Origin: Phycisphaera sp.
GTDB lineage: Bacteria > Planctomycetota > Phycisphaerae > Phycisphaerales > Phycisphaeraceae
Reading direction: 5' to 3'
Assembly: GCA_016125215.1 (NCBI GenBank)
Contig: WGMF01000032.1
Span: 1-64,000 of the forward strand
DNA length: 64,000 nt
This document shows, piece after piece, positions 44,848 through 53,212 of this stretch; position 1 is the first letter of the stretch; the number at the start of each line of letters is the position of its first letter. Under the pieces are notes generated by a model, which was given only the letters and a program-made list of their open reading frames with translations, did no database searches and had not been told where the DNA came from. The position numbers were made by a program, and so were the translations under genes.

Positions 44848-46428
44848 ATGTCGGATCACCAGATCAAGCACGATGAGGGCGGTGGGATGGACCCACTCCC
44901 GCACCACCACATCGATCCCCGTACCAACCCATACGACTGGCCGCTGCGGAAGATCGGGCGGTGGTCGGTTGTGTTATTGATCCTGCTGGCGATTCTTTTT
45001 TCGCCGGTCTGGGTCTGGTACTGGTGGCGGATCGAGCCGGGGCCGAATGAGCTGGCCATCCTCATCCGCAAGACCGGCCGGGACCTGCCCTCGGGCCAGA
45101 TCATCGCCACGTCGCCCGACCACAAGGGCATCCAGCTCTTGCCGCTCAAGAGTGGGCGCTATTTCTATAACCCCTACACGTGGGACTGGCGCATCGTGCC
45201 GATGACCGATATCCCCGCGGGTAAACTCGGCGTGCTCACGAGGCTCTACGGCTCGGACTCGCCGACGGGTGACATCCTTGTGGACGAGGGCTTCAAGGGC
45301 ATCGTGCGCGACGTGCTCCCGCCGGGCAAGCATGTCATCAACACCTACGCCTACAGTGTCCAGCTCTTCGATGCCGTCACGGTGCGGCCGGGGAACGTCG
45401 GGGTGCGCGTCTCGCTTGTTGGCCGTGACACGCTGGAAAAAAGCCTGCCCGAAACCAGCGGCGGCCAGCTCACCGTCAGCCCCGGCATCAAGGGCGTGTT
45501 GCGTGACGTGCTCGACCCCGGCACCTACTACCTCAACCCTTACGAGTTCACCGTCATCGAGGTCAACCTCCAGAGCCAGCGCTTCGAGATGACCGGCGAA
45601 GACGCGATCAGCTTCCTCACCATCGATGGCTTTACCGTCCACGTCGAGGGCACCATTGAGTATGCGATCCAGCGCGAGATGGCAGCCGAGCTCACGCACC
45701 GCGTCGGCGACATGGAGGACATCCTCAAGAAAGTCATCCTGCCGCGCGCCCGTGGGTTTAGCCGAATCGAGGGCAGCAAGAGCCCCGCGATCAACTACAT
45801 CGTCGGCGAGACGCGGCAGCAGTTCCAGGACAACCTCGAGAGCCACCTGCGTGACCAGTGTGCCTCGTGGGGCGTGCTGGTGAAGTCGGTCTTGATCCGC
45901 AACATCTCTCCGCCGGACCAGATCGCCAGCATCATCCGTGACCGTGAGGTGGCGGTGCAGGACGCCAAGAAGTTCGAGCAACAGATCGAACAGGCCCGCT
46001 CGCAGGCTGAACTCACCAAGCAGGAGATGCTCGCCGTCCAGAACAGCGAGAAGGTCAAGGCCGATACGACGCTCAAGCGTGCGATCATCCAGGCGCAGCA
46101 GGACCAGGCGGTGCGCTTGCTCGAAGCGTCGAAGCGACTGGAAGTGGCCAAGCTCGAAAACGACGCCGCCACCGCGCAGGCCGAGGCGATGCGGCTCGAC
46201 GCCGGTGCCGAGCAATCGGTCATCCGCCTCAAGAACGAAGCCGAGGCCGCCGTCATCGCAAGCCAGGTCAAGGCGTTCGGCAACGGGCTAAACCTGGCGC
46301 GTTACGAGATGTACCGCAAGCTCGCGCCGCGCATCGGTTCGATCCTCACCAGCGACGACCCGCAGGGTTTGGGGGGCTGGTTCCGTGCCCTATCACCTGC
46401 AAGCCCGCTCAAGGAGGTCCAGCCATGA
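44848..46428 (+). CDS. Membrane-anchored SPFH (prohibitin-like) protein with three N-terminal repeats, 1
   Basis: 526 residues. A membrane helix lies at 40-60. Three tandem units (about 67-118, 126-177, 183-240) share the pattern LGVL..G....G......KGI...VL.PG.Y..NPY. An SPFH/band-7 domain covers about 241-365 (IDGFTVHVEGTIEYAIQ, then VLIRNISPPDQIASIIRDREVA), followed by an Ala/Glu/Lys-rich coiled coil to about 470. SPFH proteins form large ring- or cage-like membrane scaffolds. GGGAGG precedes the ATG. The next gene encodes a paralogue and overlaps by 4 bases, suggesting a hetero-oligomer. Confidence 0.9.
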   Translation: MSDHQIKHDEGGGMDPLPHHHIDPRTNPYDWPLRKIGRWSVVLLILLAILFSPVWVWYWWRIEPGPNELAILIRKTGRDLPSGQIIATSPDHKGIQLLPLKSGRYFYNPYTWDWRIVPMTDIPAGKLGVLTRLYGSDSPTGDILVDEGFKGIVRDVLPPGKHVINTYAYSVQLFDAVTVRPGNVGVRVSLVGRDTLEKSLPETSGGQLTVSPGIKGVLRDVLDPGTYYLNPYEFTVIEVNLQSQRFEMTGEDAISFLTIDGFTVHVEGTIEYAIQREMAAELTHRVGDMEDILKKVILPRARGFSRIEGSKSPAINYIVGETRQQFQDNLESHLRDQCASWGVLVKSVLIRNISPPDQIASIIRDREVAVQDAKKFEQQIEQARSQAELTKQEMLAVQNSEKVKADTTLKRAIIQAQQDQAVRLLEASKRLEVAKLENDAATAQAEAMRLDAGAEQSVIRLKNEAEAAVIASQVKAFGNGLNLARYEMYRKLAPRIGSILTSDDPQGLGGWFRALSPASPLKEVQP

Positions 46429-48197
46429 GAGCACATACGATCTTTTCAGGACTGGTCCGAGTGGTGGTGATCTGTGCGATCCTTTACGCCGTCTGGCTCT
46501 GGGGCTTCTGCAGGTTCTACGTCCCGCCCGACCACATGGCCATCGTCATCGCCCGCACCGGCTCGCCCCTCCCGGCCGACCGCATCCTTGCCAAAACCGG
46601 GGAGATCGGCATACGCGAACAGGTGCTCGGCGAGGGCCGACACTTCCTCAACCCCTGGCTCTACGACCACGAGATCATGGACCTGATCGAGGTCCCCAGC
46701 GGCAAGGTCGGCATCGTCACGTCGAAAGTCGGCAGCGCTTTGCCTGTGGGTGAATTCCTCGCCGACGCCGGGCAAAAGGGCATTCAACGACAAGTGCTCG
46801 GCCCCGGCAAGTACCGCCTCAACCCCTACGGCTACCGCATCGATATGGCCGACGCCGTGAGCATCCCCATCGGGTACGTCGGTGTCGTCACCTCGCTCTC
46901 CGGTGAGAAAGCCCCCGACGGCGATTTCGCTTCGGGCAATCAAAAAGGCATCCGCTCCGACGTGCTCCAACCCGGACTCTACTACATCAACCCCAAGCAG
47001 TTCAAGATCGACGTGCTCGAGATCGGCGTCAACCAGGTCTCGCTCCTCGGGAAGATCGGCACAGAGGTCATCACCAAGTCGCTCGGCGGTTTCGGCGGCA
47101 ACGAAGCCATCGGGCAACTCACCTACAACACGCTGCAGGAACGCAATGTCCAACGCGAAAACTACGCCCAGCAACAACTGGCCAACGTCGAAGACAAGCA
47201 GCAAGCCGACGAACTCCGCAACAGGCTCGCACAATCCAAGTCACGCGCGAACACCTACTGGAACTCCTCCGAACAGCAGGCGGTCAACGCCCCCGCGACG
47301 CAGCCGGGGTACATGCCGCCACAACAGGGGGCCGCGGCTCCGTCGTTCGTCCTCTCGCAGTTCGTCGAGTTCCCCTCACGCGACGGCTTCCAGATCAGCC
47401 TCGACATGACCGTCGAGTTTGAACTGCTCACCACCGACATCGCACGCATCTACCGGGACTACGGCGACCTCACGCTGGTGGTGGACAACATCATCATGCC
47501 CCAGGTCCTGAGCATCTCCCGCCTCAAAGGCTCGGCCTACCGCGCGACCGACTTCATCGTCGGCGAGGGACGCGAGAAGTTCCAGACCGACATCACCGAA
47601 GCGCTCAAGACCATCCTCAAGAACAAACGCATCGTCATCCACAACGCCCTGATCCGCCACGTCGAGGTCCCCGACCAGATCCTGGCTCCCATCCAGCAGA
47701 CCAGCATTGCCCTCGAACAGGAACTCACCATCAAGGAAAAACAGAACACCGCCAAGAAACAGGCGCAGCTCAACACCGAACTGAGCATGATCGACCAGAG
47801 CCGGGAGACCGTCGCACAGGAGACAAGCAAACTCACCGCCGAGATCAAAGCGGACCAGGAGAAACAGGTGGCCCAGATCAACGCCCAGACGCTCAAGAGT
47901 GTTGCCACGATCAACCAGGACATCGCCGGCGTCTTGGCACAGAAGGTCAAAAAGATCGGCCAGGCCCAGGCCGACGTCATCACGATGGTCGAGGGTGAAA
48001 AAGCCAAGGGCTTCGAACTCAAGGTCAGCGCCTTCGGCGACCCGTCGGGTTATGGCTTGTGGGAGATGGCCAAGGGCCTAAGCGACAAGATCACCGTCAA
48101 CATCTTCCACGCCGGCGAAGGCACCCTGTGGACTGATTTGAAGAATGCGGGCATCGCCGAACTCGGCGGGGCAAGTATGCTTAAGAAGGACAAGTAG
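46425..48197 (+). CDS. Membrane-anchored SPFH (prohibitin-like) protein with three N-terminal repeats, 2
   Basis: 590 residues, a paralogue of the preceding protein. Its membrane helix is at about 10-28. Three repeat units (about 37-85, 94-142, 151-198) include KGIQRQVLGPGKYRLNPYGY and KGIRSDVLQPGLYYINP. An insert of about 120 residues, rich in Gln and Asn, separates them from the SPFH domain (FQISLDMTVEFEL through IRHVEVPDQILAPIQQTSIA, about 315-425). A long coiled coil follows. AAGGAGG before the ATG lies inside the end of the first gene, so strong coupled translation is expected. Confidence 0.9.
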   Translation: MRAHTIFSGLVRVVVICAILYAVWLWGFCRFYVPPDHMAIVIARTGSPLPADRILAKTGEIGIREQVLGEGRHFLNPWLYDHEIMDLIEVPSGKVGIVTSKVGSALPVGEFLADAGQKGIQRQVLGPGKYRLNPYGYRIDMADAVSIPIGYVGVVTSLSGEKAPDGDFASGNQKGIRSDVLQPGLYYINPKQFKIDVLEIGVNQVSLLGKIGTEVITKSLGGFGGNEAIGQLTYNTLQERNVQRENYAQQQLANVEDKQQADELRNRLAQSKSRANTYWNSSEQQAVNAPATQPGYMPPQQGAAAPSFVLSQFVEFPSRDGFQISLDMTVEFELLTTDIARIYRDYGDLTLVVDNIIMPQVLSISRLKGSAYRATDFIVGEGREKFQTDITEALKTILKNKRIVIHNALIRHVEVPDQILAPIQQTSIALEQELTIKEKQNTAKKQAQLNTELSMIDQSRETVAQETSKLTAEIKADQEKQVAQINAQTLKSVATINQDIAGVLAQKVKKIGQAQADVITMVEGEKAKGFELKVSAFGDPSGYGLWEMAKGLSDKITVNIFHAGEGTLWTDLKNAGIAELGGASMLKKDK

Positions 48198-48314
48198 CCG
48201 GCGCTGGGTTCCACCCGGCGGGTGCCACATGGCCCACCCGGGCATGTGGCTCCCAACTACAATACTGCCGGCGTAAACAGCGTAACTCCATTTTTCTTTT
48301 TGATGGGTTTTGCC

Positions 48315-49532
48315 ATGCCTGTAAAGCGAATGTTGTGGTTGACCGCCGTGTTGATCGGTGTGTTTTTCGTCACGGGGACGGGTTATGCGGGAGAGTCGCC
48401 GACGGATGTCTCCCCTTGGAGCGACGCACCCGCGGACATGTCCAAGCCGGTGAAGGTCTTCATCATGATGGGGCAGTCCAACATGGTGGGGATGGGCCAC
48501 ATCGCGGGCAAAGGAGACGGGACCCTCGAGCACGCCGTCACCGAGGAGAAGCTCTATCCGTACCTGGTCGACAGTGAGGGCAACTGGGCGGTGCGAAAAG
48601 ACGTGCGCTACGTTCAGGTCCTTGACGGTGGTGACGGCATGGTGGCGGTCCACAACGAATGGCTCCAGCCCGACACCACTGCGACGAAGCAAGCCCGCAA
48701 GCCGGGTCAGAAGAGCAAGGTCAGCGATTCCAAGAACGCCGGCAAAGCCGCCAACATCATGGGGCCTGAGTTCGGGATCGGCCACATCCTCGGCAATGAA
48801 AACGATGCGCCGATCATGCTGCTCAAAAGCTGCATCGGCAACCGCTCATTGGGCTGGGACCTTCTGCCCCCGGGCAGCAAGCAGTTCGATTTCACGGTCG
48901 AGGGCAAGCAGCCCGGTGAGTCCGTGACGTACACCTACGCCGGTTACAAGGATTCCCCAAGCCGGTGGGTCAAAGGGACGCCCCCGGAGGAGAGGAAGGT
49001 GGTGTCCTGGTACGCCGGCAAACAGTACGACGCCGACGTGGCCAACGCCAAGCGTGTCCTGGCAGACTTCCAGAAATACTACCCCGACGCCAAGAAGTAC
49101 GAGATCGCGGGGTTCTTCTTCTGGCAGGGCGACAAGGACCGTTACGACCCGGCCCTGGCCCTCCAATACGAGATCAACCTTGTGAACTTCATCAAGAGCG
49201 TGCGCAAGGACTTCAACGCCCCGGATGCGCCGTTCGTCCTCGGCACGTTGGGGCAAACCAGCAAGGGCGATGGCGGGAACGAGGGCACGGTCCTCAACGC
49301 CCAACTCGCGGTGGACGGCAACAGCGGCCAATACCCCGAGTTCAAAGGCAATGTCACCACGGTCTACACGCAGCCCATGGCGCGGGGCAAGTCCAGCAAC
49401 TCCCACTACGGCCACGACTGCCGCGTTTACATGGACGTCGGCCTGGCGATGGGCCACGCCATGAGCGTGTTATTGAAGCAGGTCACAACCCCCATCGGGG
49501 TCCACGAAGTCAGTCCCGCGCATGAGCAATAG
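48315..49532 (+). CDS. Secreted SGNH hydrolase, sialate O-acetylesterase-like (SASA)
   Basis: 405 residues. It has a signal peptide (MPVKRMLWLTAVLIGVFFVTGTGYA). Block I IMMGQSNMVGMG carries the nucleophile Ser, LLKSCIGNRSLGWDLLP gives the next conserved block, and FFFWQGDKDRYD gives the following one. The expected His is in SNSHYGHDCRVYMDVG. It probably removes acetyl groups from carbohydrates outside the cytoplasm. An ATG at 48303 is the alternative start. The next gene, also for a secreted carbohydrate-active protein, follows within 65 bases. Confidence 0.82.
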   Translation: MPVKRMLWLTAVLIGVFFVTGTGYAGESPTDVSPWSDAPADMSKPVKVFIMMGQSNMVGMGHIAGKGDGTLEHAVTEEKLYPYLVDSEGNWAVRKDVRYVQVLDGGDGMVAVHNEWLQPDTTATKQARKPGQKSKVSDSKNAGKAANIMGPEFGIGHILGNENDAPIMLLKSCIGNRSLGWDLLPPGSKQFDFTVEGKQPGESVTYTYAGYKDSPSRWVKGTPPEERKVVSWYAGKQYDADVANAKRVLADFQKYYPDAKKYEIAGFFFWQGDKDRYDPALALQYEINLVNFIKSVRKDFNAPDAPFVLGTLGQTSKGDGGNEGTVLNAQLAVDGNSGQYPEFKGNVTTVYTQPMARGKSSNSHYGHDCRVYMDVGLAMGHAMSVLLKQVTTPIGVHEVSPAHEQ

Positions 49533-49596
49533 GATGGTGTACCGGCGCTGCCGAATAACGTGGCATTGCGCGGGCGAGCCGAAGACTGGCCGGTCC

Positions 49597-50418
49597 ATGC
49601 CATCAAGCTCATTTTTCAGACGCATTATTTTCTTAAGCTCTGTCGGGTTGTTGAGCTTGACCGCGCTTTCGTGTGTTTATTCGGGGCCACAACCCGTTTC
49701 GGTCGCTTCAACCAAACGCGGCTTTGGCCTGGCGGAACGTTTGGGTTACGGTCAGGCCCATCTCGATGCCCTGCACGTCGCGTGGTATTACAACTGGGGG
49801 CCGAAGACCAAGCTCAACGCCGATGCGCGGTTCGTGCCCATGGTCTTTTCCGGGAAGACGCTTGCCTCTACCCCAGCGGTCGAGGGTGACACCGTCCTGG
49901 GCTTCAACGAGCCCGACCACCCCAGGCAATCGAACATGAGTGTGGCTCAGGCGCTCGAGCTCTGGCCAAAGGTGATCGAGGGTAAGCAACACGTCGGCTC
50001 GCCGGCGATGGCGGGCAACACCGTCACGAGCGAATGGCTCACCGCCTTCATGGAGGGCAAGCCGCGCGTCGATTTCATCGCGGTGCATTGGTACAAGGGC
50101 GTGGACGCCCAGCGTTATATCCGGGACATGCAGGCGATCCACGAGAATTTTAAGAAACCGATCTGGGTGACGGAGTTCGCGGCTCAAACCATGGCGCAGT
50201 CCAAGGCGGCGCCCGATCGCTACACGCAGGAGCAGGTCAATCGGTTCATCGCGCAGGTCACGCAATGGATGGATGCAACGCCCTACGTGGAGCGTTACGC
50301 CTGGCACGATTCGCGCGTGGGCACCTCCGCCCTGTTCACCGGAACCGGCGAACTGACCGAGACCGGCAGGGCGTACGCTAAGTTGACAATGTCAACCGAT
50401 GGCGAATCAGCCGACTGA
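49597..50418 (+). CDS. Asl1-like glycosyl hydrolase lipoprotein
   Basis: 273 residues. A lipoprotein signal ends at LTALSC. The rest matches the glycosyl-hydrolase catalytic-core family related to fungal alkali-sensitive-linkage protein Asl1: WYYNWGP, VLGFNEPDHPRQSNMSVAQALELWP, VDFIAVHWYKG and IWVTEFA, with catalytic Glu candidates in GFNEPD and VTEFA. It probably cleaves a beta-glucan outside the cell. The ATG at 49597 begins the signal; the reading frame open from 49522 overlaps the previous gene. Confidence 0.8.
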   Translation: MPSSSFFRRIIFLSSVGLLSLTALSCVYSGPQPVSVASTKRGFGLAERLGYGQAHLDALHVAWYYNWGPKTKLNADARFVPMVFSGKTLASTPAVEGDTVLGFNEPDHPRQSNMSVAQALELWPKVIEGKQHVGSPAMAGNTVTSEWLTAFMEGKPRVDFIAVHWYKGVDAQRYIRDMQAIHENFKKPIWVTEFAAQTMAQSKAAPDRYTQEQVNRFIAQVTQWMDATPYVERYAWHDSRVGTSALFTGTGELTETGRAYAKLTMSTDGESAD

Positions 50419-50509
50419 GACTGTTTGTGGCCATGTGGTTCGGCGAGCGCAGAACACAGCCGGAAGATGCAAAATTGTGCGAATGAATAATCATCCTGAA
50501 TTAGAAGGC

Positions 50510-50641
50510 GTGTGAGAAGCCTGGGTGTGCCACGGGCGGCTTGCCCGCCAGTGCTTAAAACGTACGGCTTTTTCACTGGCGGGCAAGCCGACAGTGGCAC
50601 CCCAATACACACCCTCGTGATTTCAGTCTGGCTTCTCACAC
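50510..50641. repeat. Long inverted repeat between convergent genes, copy 2
   Basis: The core arms 50527-50553 (GTGCCACGGGCGG...) and 50574-50600 (...CCGACAGTGGCAC) match the element at 25458-25530. Here an extra outer stem, GTGTGAGAAGCC (50510-50521) with GGCTTCTCACAC (50630-50641), extends it to about 130 bases. It lies after the Asl1-like gene and before a convergent gene. Confidence 0.85.
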
Positions 50642-50676
50642 ACTTTCTTACTCTGGCGAAAAGCCGCTTTTGGGGT

Positions 50677-50700
50677 AGCCCCGCACGGCAACGCGGGGCT
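50677..50700. repeat. Hairpin AGCCCCGC / GCGGGGCT
   Basis: An 8-bp perfect stem with an 8-base loop in the same convergent gap, possibly a small REP-like element or terminator. Confidence 0.6.
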
Positions 50701-50738
50701 GCGTTCCAGCGATACAAAGTTTGATCTTGCCAAAGCAT

Positions 50739-50762
50739 AGCCCCACCTTTTCAGGTGGGGCT
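50739..50762. terminator. Hairpin AGCCCCACCT / AGGTGGGGCT
   Basis: A 10-bp perfect stem with loop TTTC, about 60 bases past the end of the minus-strand PEP-CTERM gene. It could end transcription of that gene, although a U-run is missing. The remaining sequence in 50419-50825 has no gene. Confidence 0.5.
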
Positions 50763-50825
50763 AACAATGACGTGAGTTTTCAACGGGGCAATCCCGACAG
50801 CTGATTCCCGCCTTGATGCTCGGCA

Positions 50826-51506
50826 TTAAGACCGGCGGTAGGTGACCATGACAAGGCCGACGAGCGCCGCCGCGAGGGATGCGGGTTCGGGGATGTTAAC
50901 GACAGGGGTGTCGACAGAGAGGCGGACCTTGTCGACAAAGGCGTAACGGGTGTCGCCGCCGGCCGGTGAGCCATAAATTTCGACCCAGAGGTTTTTGCCC
51001 TCGTTGGCTGCGGTGATGGTGCCGCCATCGGTCAGGACGACGGAGGTGCCCCACTGCCCGCCGTTGCCCTCTTTGCCGTTGACACTGCCCGAGGCGATTT
51101 CGTTGACCGTGCCAGCGGTGGTGTTGTCAGAGGTGGTGAGCAGTTTCCAGATGATCGAATCGCCGACGCCCCAGGCGTAGGCGCTGGTCCAGTCGAATTC
51201 GAGGCTGAAGGTTTCGCCCGTGGCCACGGTGTGGCCCGTGTCCTGCAGGCCACCTACGCCGGTCGTGTCGATCCCGAGCCTGACGTTGCCCTCGATGTTG
51301 GTGTAGAGGTTGTTGGTATCGACATACGAGTTGGCCACATCGAGCCCAGCGACCCACCCGTCCGCCTGGAAGCCGGTGACGGACTCGAACCCGCCGTTGA
51401 GAACGGCTGGCGAGTAATCGATGAGGGTGATGGTGTTGGCTTTGAGGGTCCCAGCCACCACGAGCAGAGCACACACGACACACGTTCGGATCAGGGCTTT
51501 CTCCAC
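50826..51506 (-). CDS. Secreted PEP-CTERM protein with carbohydrate-binding-like fold
   Basis: 226 residues. The GTG start at 51506 is fixed by AGGAG ten bases upstream. A signal peptide (MEKALIRTCVVCALLVVAGTLKA) leads to a beta-rich domain beginning VLNGGFESVTGFQADGW, typical of jelly-roll modules in PEP-CTERM proteins. The C terminus is the sorting signal: IPEP, hydrophobic SLAAALVGLVMVTY, then RRS. It is probably processed by an exosortase encoded elsewhere. The 255 bases upstream (51507-51761) hold no gene. Confidence 0.85.
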   Translation of the reverse strand: MEKALIRTCVVCALLVVAGTLKANTITLIDYSPAVLNGGFESVTGFQADGWVAGLDVANSYVDTNNLYTNIEGNVRLGIDTTGVGGLQDTGHTVATGETFSLEFDWTSAYAWGVGDSIIWKLLTTSDNTTAGTVNEIASGSVNGKEGNGGQWGTSVVLTDGGTITAANEGKNLWVEIYGSPAGGDTRYAFVDKVRLSVDTPVVNIPEPASLAAALVGLVMVTYRRS

Positions 51507-51761
51507 AGCTTTCGTCTCCTGTTAAAGGGTTGACACCCAACATACAGGGTTATTTTCTAGTTGCAATAGGTACGCGACCAATTGTTTTAATTTCGATTTG
51601 AGTTGTGCGGGCTGGGAAACCTGGGAAAGATCGCGTGGGGTGGGGATATCGGGCCTGGGGATGATGGGTAAGTTGGCCGGGGTTAGGACGTGGGGAAACG
51701 ATAACCCCAAACGCCCCCGTGTCGGCGTCATGGGCTGGGGGTGGATACTTTGTTTGCGTTG

Positions 51762-52112
51762 TTATTGAATCCGAGACGGGTCGATCTGGCGCAGGTAATC
51801 CCACGAGTAAAGCCCGGTGTCGTGGCCGTCGCTGAAGGTGATGCGCACCGCGTAGTTGCCGACGAGTTCAGCCCCCGTCGCGGTGATCGGCCCGGTGGAA
51901 CTGACAGCCGAGGCGGGTAGGACGGTGAGGGGGTTTTTAGCCAACTCTTCACGCAGTTGCCTTGCGTCGGCTGAGGGCGACATCTTGCGGAGGTACGCCA
52001 CGGGGTAGAAGCTCACGCGGCCGTCGCTCCACGTGACGGTCAGGCCCTTGTCCTTCTTGAGGTCCAGGTGCTGGGGCTTGTGCGAAAAAGCTCTGGCGTT
52101 GGCGTCGGTCAT
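51762..52112 (-). CDS. DUF971 domain protein
   Basis: 116 residues of the DUF971 / gamma-butyrobetaine-hydroxylase-like N-terminal family: LDLKKDKGLTVTWSDGRVSFYPVAYLR and VGNYAVRITFSDGHDTGLYSWDYLRQI. Related domains are found with Fe-S cluster assembly or repair factors. Only 29 bases separate it from the divergent 2Fe-2S protein gene, which strengthens an iron-sulfur connection (inference). Confidence 0.85.
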   Translation of the reverse strand: MTDANARAFSHKPQHLDLKKDKGLTVTWSDGRVSFYPVAYLRKMSPSADARQLREELAKNPLTVLPASAVSSTGPITATGAELVGNYAVRITFSDGHDTGLYSWDYLRQIDPSRIQ

Positions 52113-52141
52113 GTTGACCCTATGATACGATCCATCTCATC

Positions 52142-52534
52142 GTGACAACACCCAGCGATCAACCCGCCGTCACACAGAGCCAGCGCGACACGGCCCAGAA
52201 GGTCGGCATCGGCGTGGCACAGCGGCACATCCTGCTCTGTTGCGACCAGACGATCGCCGAGTGCTGTGACAAGCAACGGTCGATCGTCGCGTGGAACTAT
52301 CTCAAGTCGCGTCTGAAGGAGCTTGGGCTTTCCGAGAAGGGCGGCGTGCTGCGGACGAAGGCCAACTGCCTGCGCATCTGCGAGGGTGGGCCGATCGCGG
52401 TCGTCTACCCCGAGGGCGCGTGGTACGCCCACTGCGACCCGCCTGTGCTGGAAGAGATCATCCAACGTCACCTGATGAAGGGCGAGATCGTGACGGAACA
52501 CCTGATCGTACAGAAGACGCTGGGAACCCCATAG
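52142..52534 (+). CDS. Thioredoxin-like 2Fe-2S ferredoxin
   Basis: 130 residues. [17 protein letters not shown] and [21 protein letters not shown] supply the four cluster Cys candidates of the thioredoxin-fold 2Fe-2S ferredoxin family (as in the NuoE-like, Shethna-type group). It is a soluble electron carrier of unknown partner. The GTG start keeps only 29 bases to the divergent DUF971 gene. Confidence 0.87.
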   Translation: MTTPSDQPAVTQSQRDTAQKVGIGVAQRHILLCCDQTIAECCDKQRSIVAWNYLKSRLKELGLSEKGGVLRTKANCLRICEGGPIAVVYPEGAWYAHCDPPVLEEIIQRHLMKGEIVTEHLIVQKTLGTP

Positions 52535-52587
52535 GGCAAAATCAAGTCAACCACAGCGGTCCCGGCAATCAGGTCATGCCGAAACAG

Positions 52588-52679
52588 AAACCGCAGATTG
52601 CGCAGATGACACAGATTCAAGGCAGATGATTACCTCCCCAAATCTGTATTGATCTGTGAAATCTGCGCAATCTGCGGTT
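52588..52679. repeat. Inverted repeat, copy G (CCGCAGATTGCGCAGAT type)
   Basis: AAACCGCAGATTGCGCAGAT at the left and AATCTGCGCAATCTGCGGTT at the right are near-perfect inverted arms of about 35 bases, between convergent genes. Confidence 0.85.
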
Positions 52680-52735
52680 GCATCCCCGCTCCCGTATGTT
52701 CTACAGCCAGATTGAGGCCAATATGCTCTTGGCGT

Positions 52736-53161
52736 TTAGTGTTGCGGTTCTTCGTTCGACGGGGTTGAACCCGGCAGCGTCGCGCGGAGTTGCTGGGCGT
52801 GGTCGATGAGCAGGTCTTCTTGCGTGGCGGGGCGGGGCTGGAGGTCGAAGTGCCAGGCGATGTTGGATTTTGCACCGGGCACCGCCTCCGCCAACAAGTC
52901 AGGCCCGGGGTATTCCCAGACCGGCGCACGGGCCTTGGCCTGCGTCCACAATGTCGTGTAACCGTCCTTCTCAAGCCGAACGTCATAGGTGCCGTAGAAA
53001 CGGAACGGCACCGTCACCGGCGTACGCCCGACCTCCTGATCGTTGATATAGGTCAGCGCCCCGCTCGGCTCGGAGGTGACGGTGATCGTCCGTTCCACGC
53101 AGCCGCTTATAAGAGCACCGACGAGCACGACACCAACAATCGTTCTGACGCGGGTTAACAT
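52736..53161 (-). CDS. PEGA-domain lipoprotein
   Basis: 141 residues. The lipobox LISGC follows a short signal (MLTRVRTIVGVVLVGA). The mature part has a PEGA domain: ITVTSEPSGALTYINDQEVGRTPVTVPF, then YDVRLEKDGYTTL. PEGA domains occur on surface or envelope proteins with a supposed binding or scaffold role. The reading frame stays open far upstream, but residues before 53161 are an antisense shadow of moaC. It diverges from moaC. Confidence 0.82.
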   Translation of the reverse strand: MLTRVRTIVGVVLVGALISGCVERTITVTSEPSGALTYINDQEVGRTPVTVPFRFYGTYDVRLEKDGYTTLWTQAKARAPVWEYPGPDLLAEAVPGAKSNIAWHFDLQPRPATQEDLLIDHAQQLRATLPGSTPSNEEPQH

Positions 53162-53212
53162 GGTGACTATTCTAAAGCTTCTCGATCCCCTTGACGAGCC
53201 GCCCACGATCCC

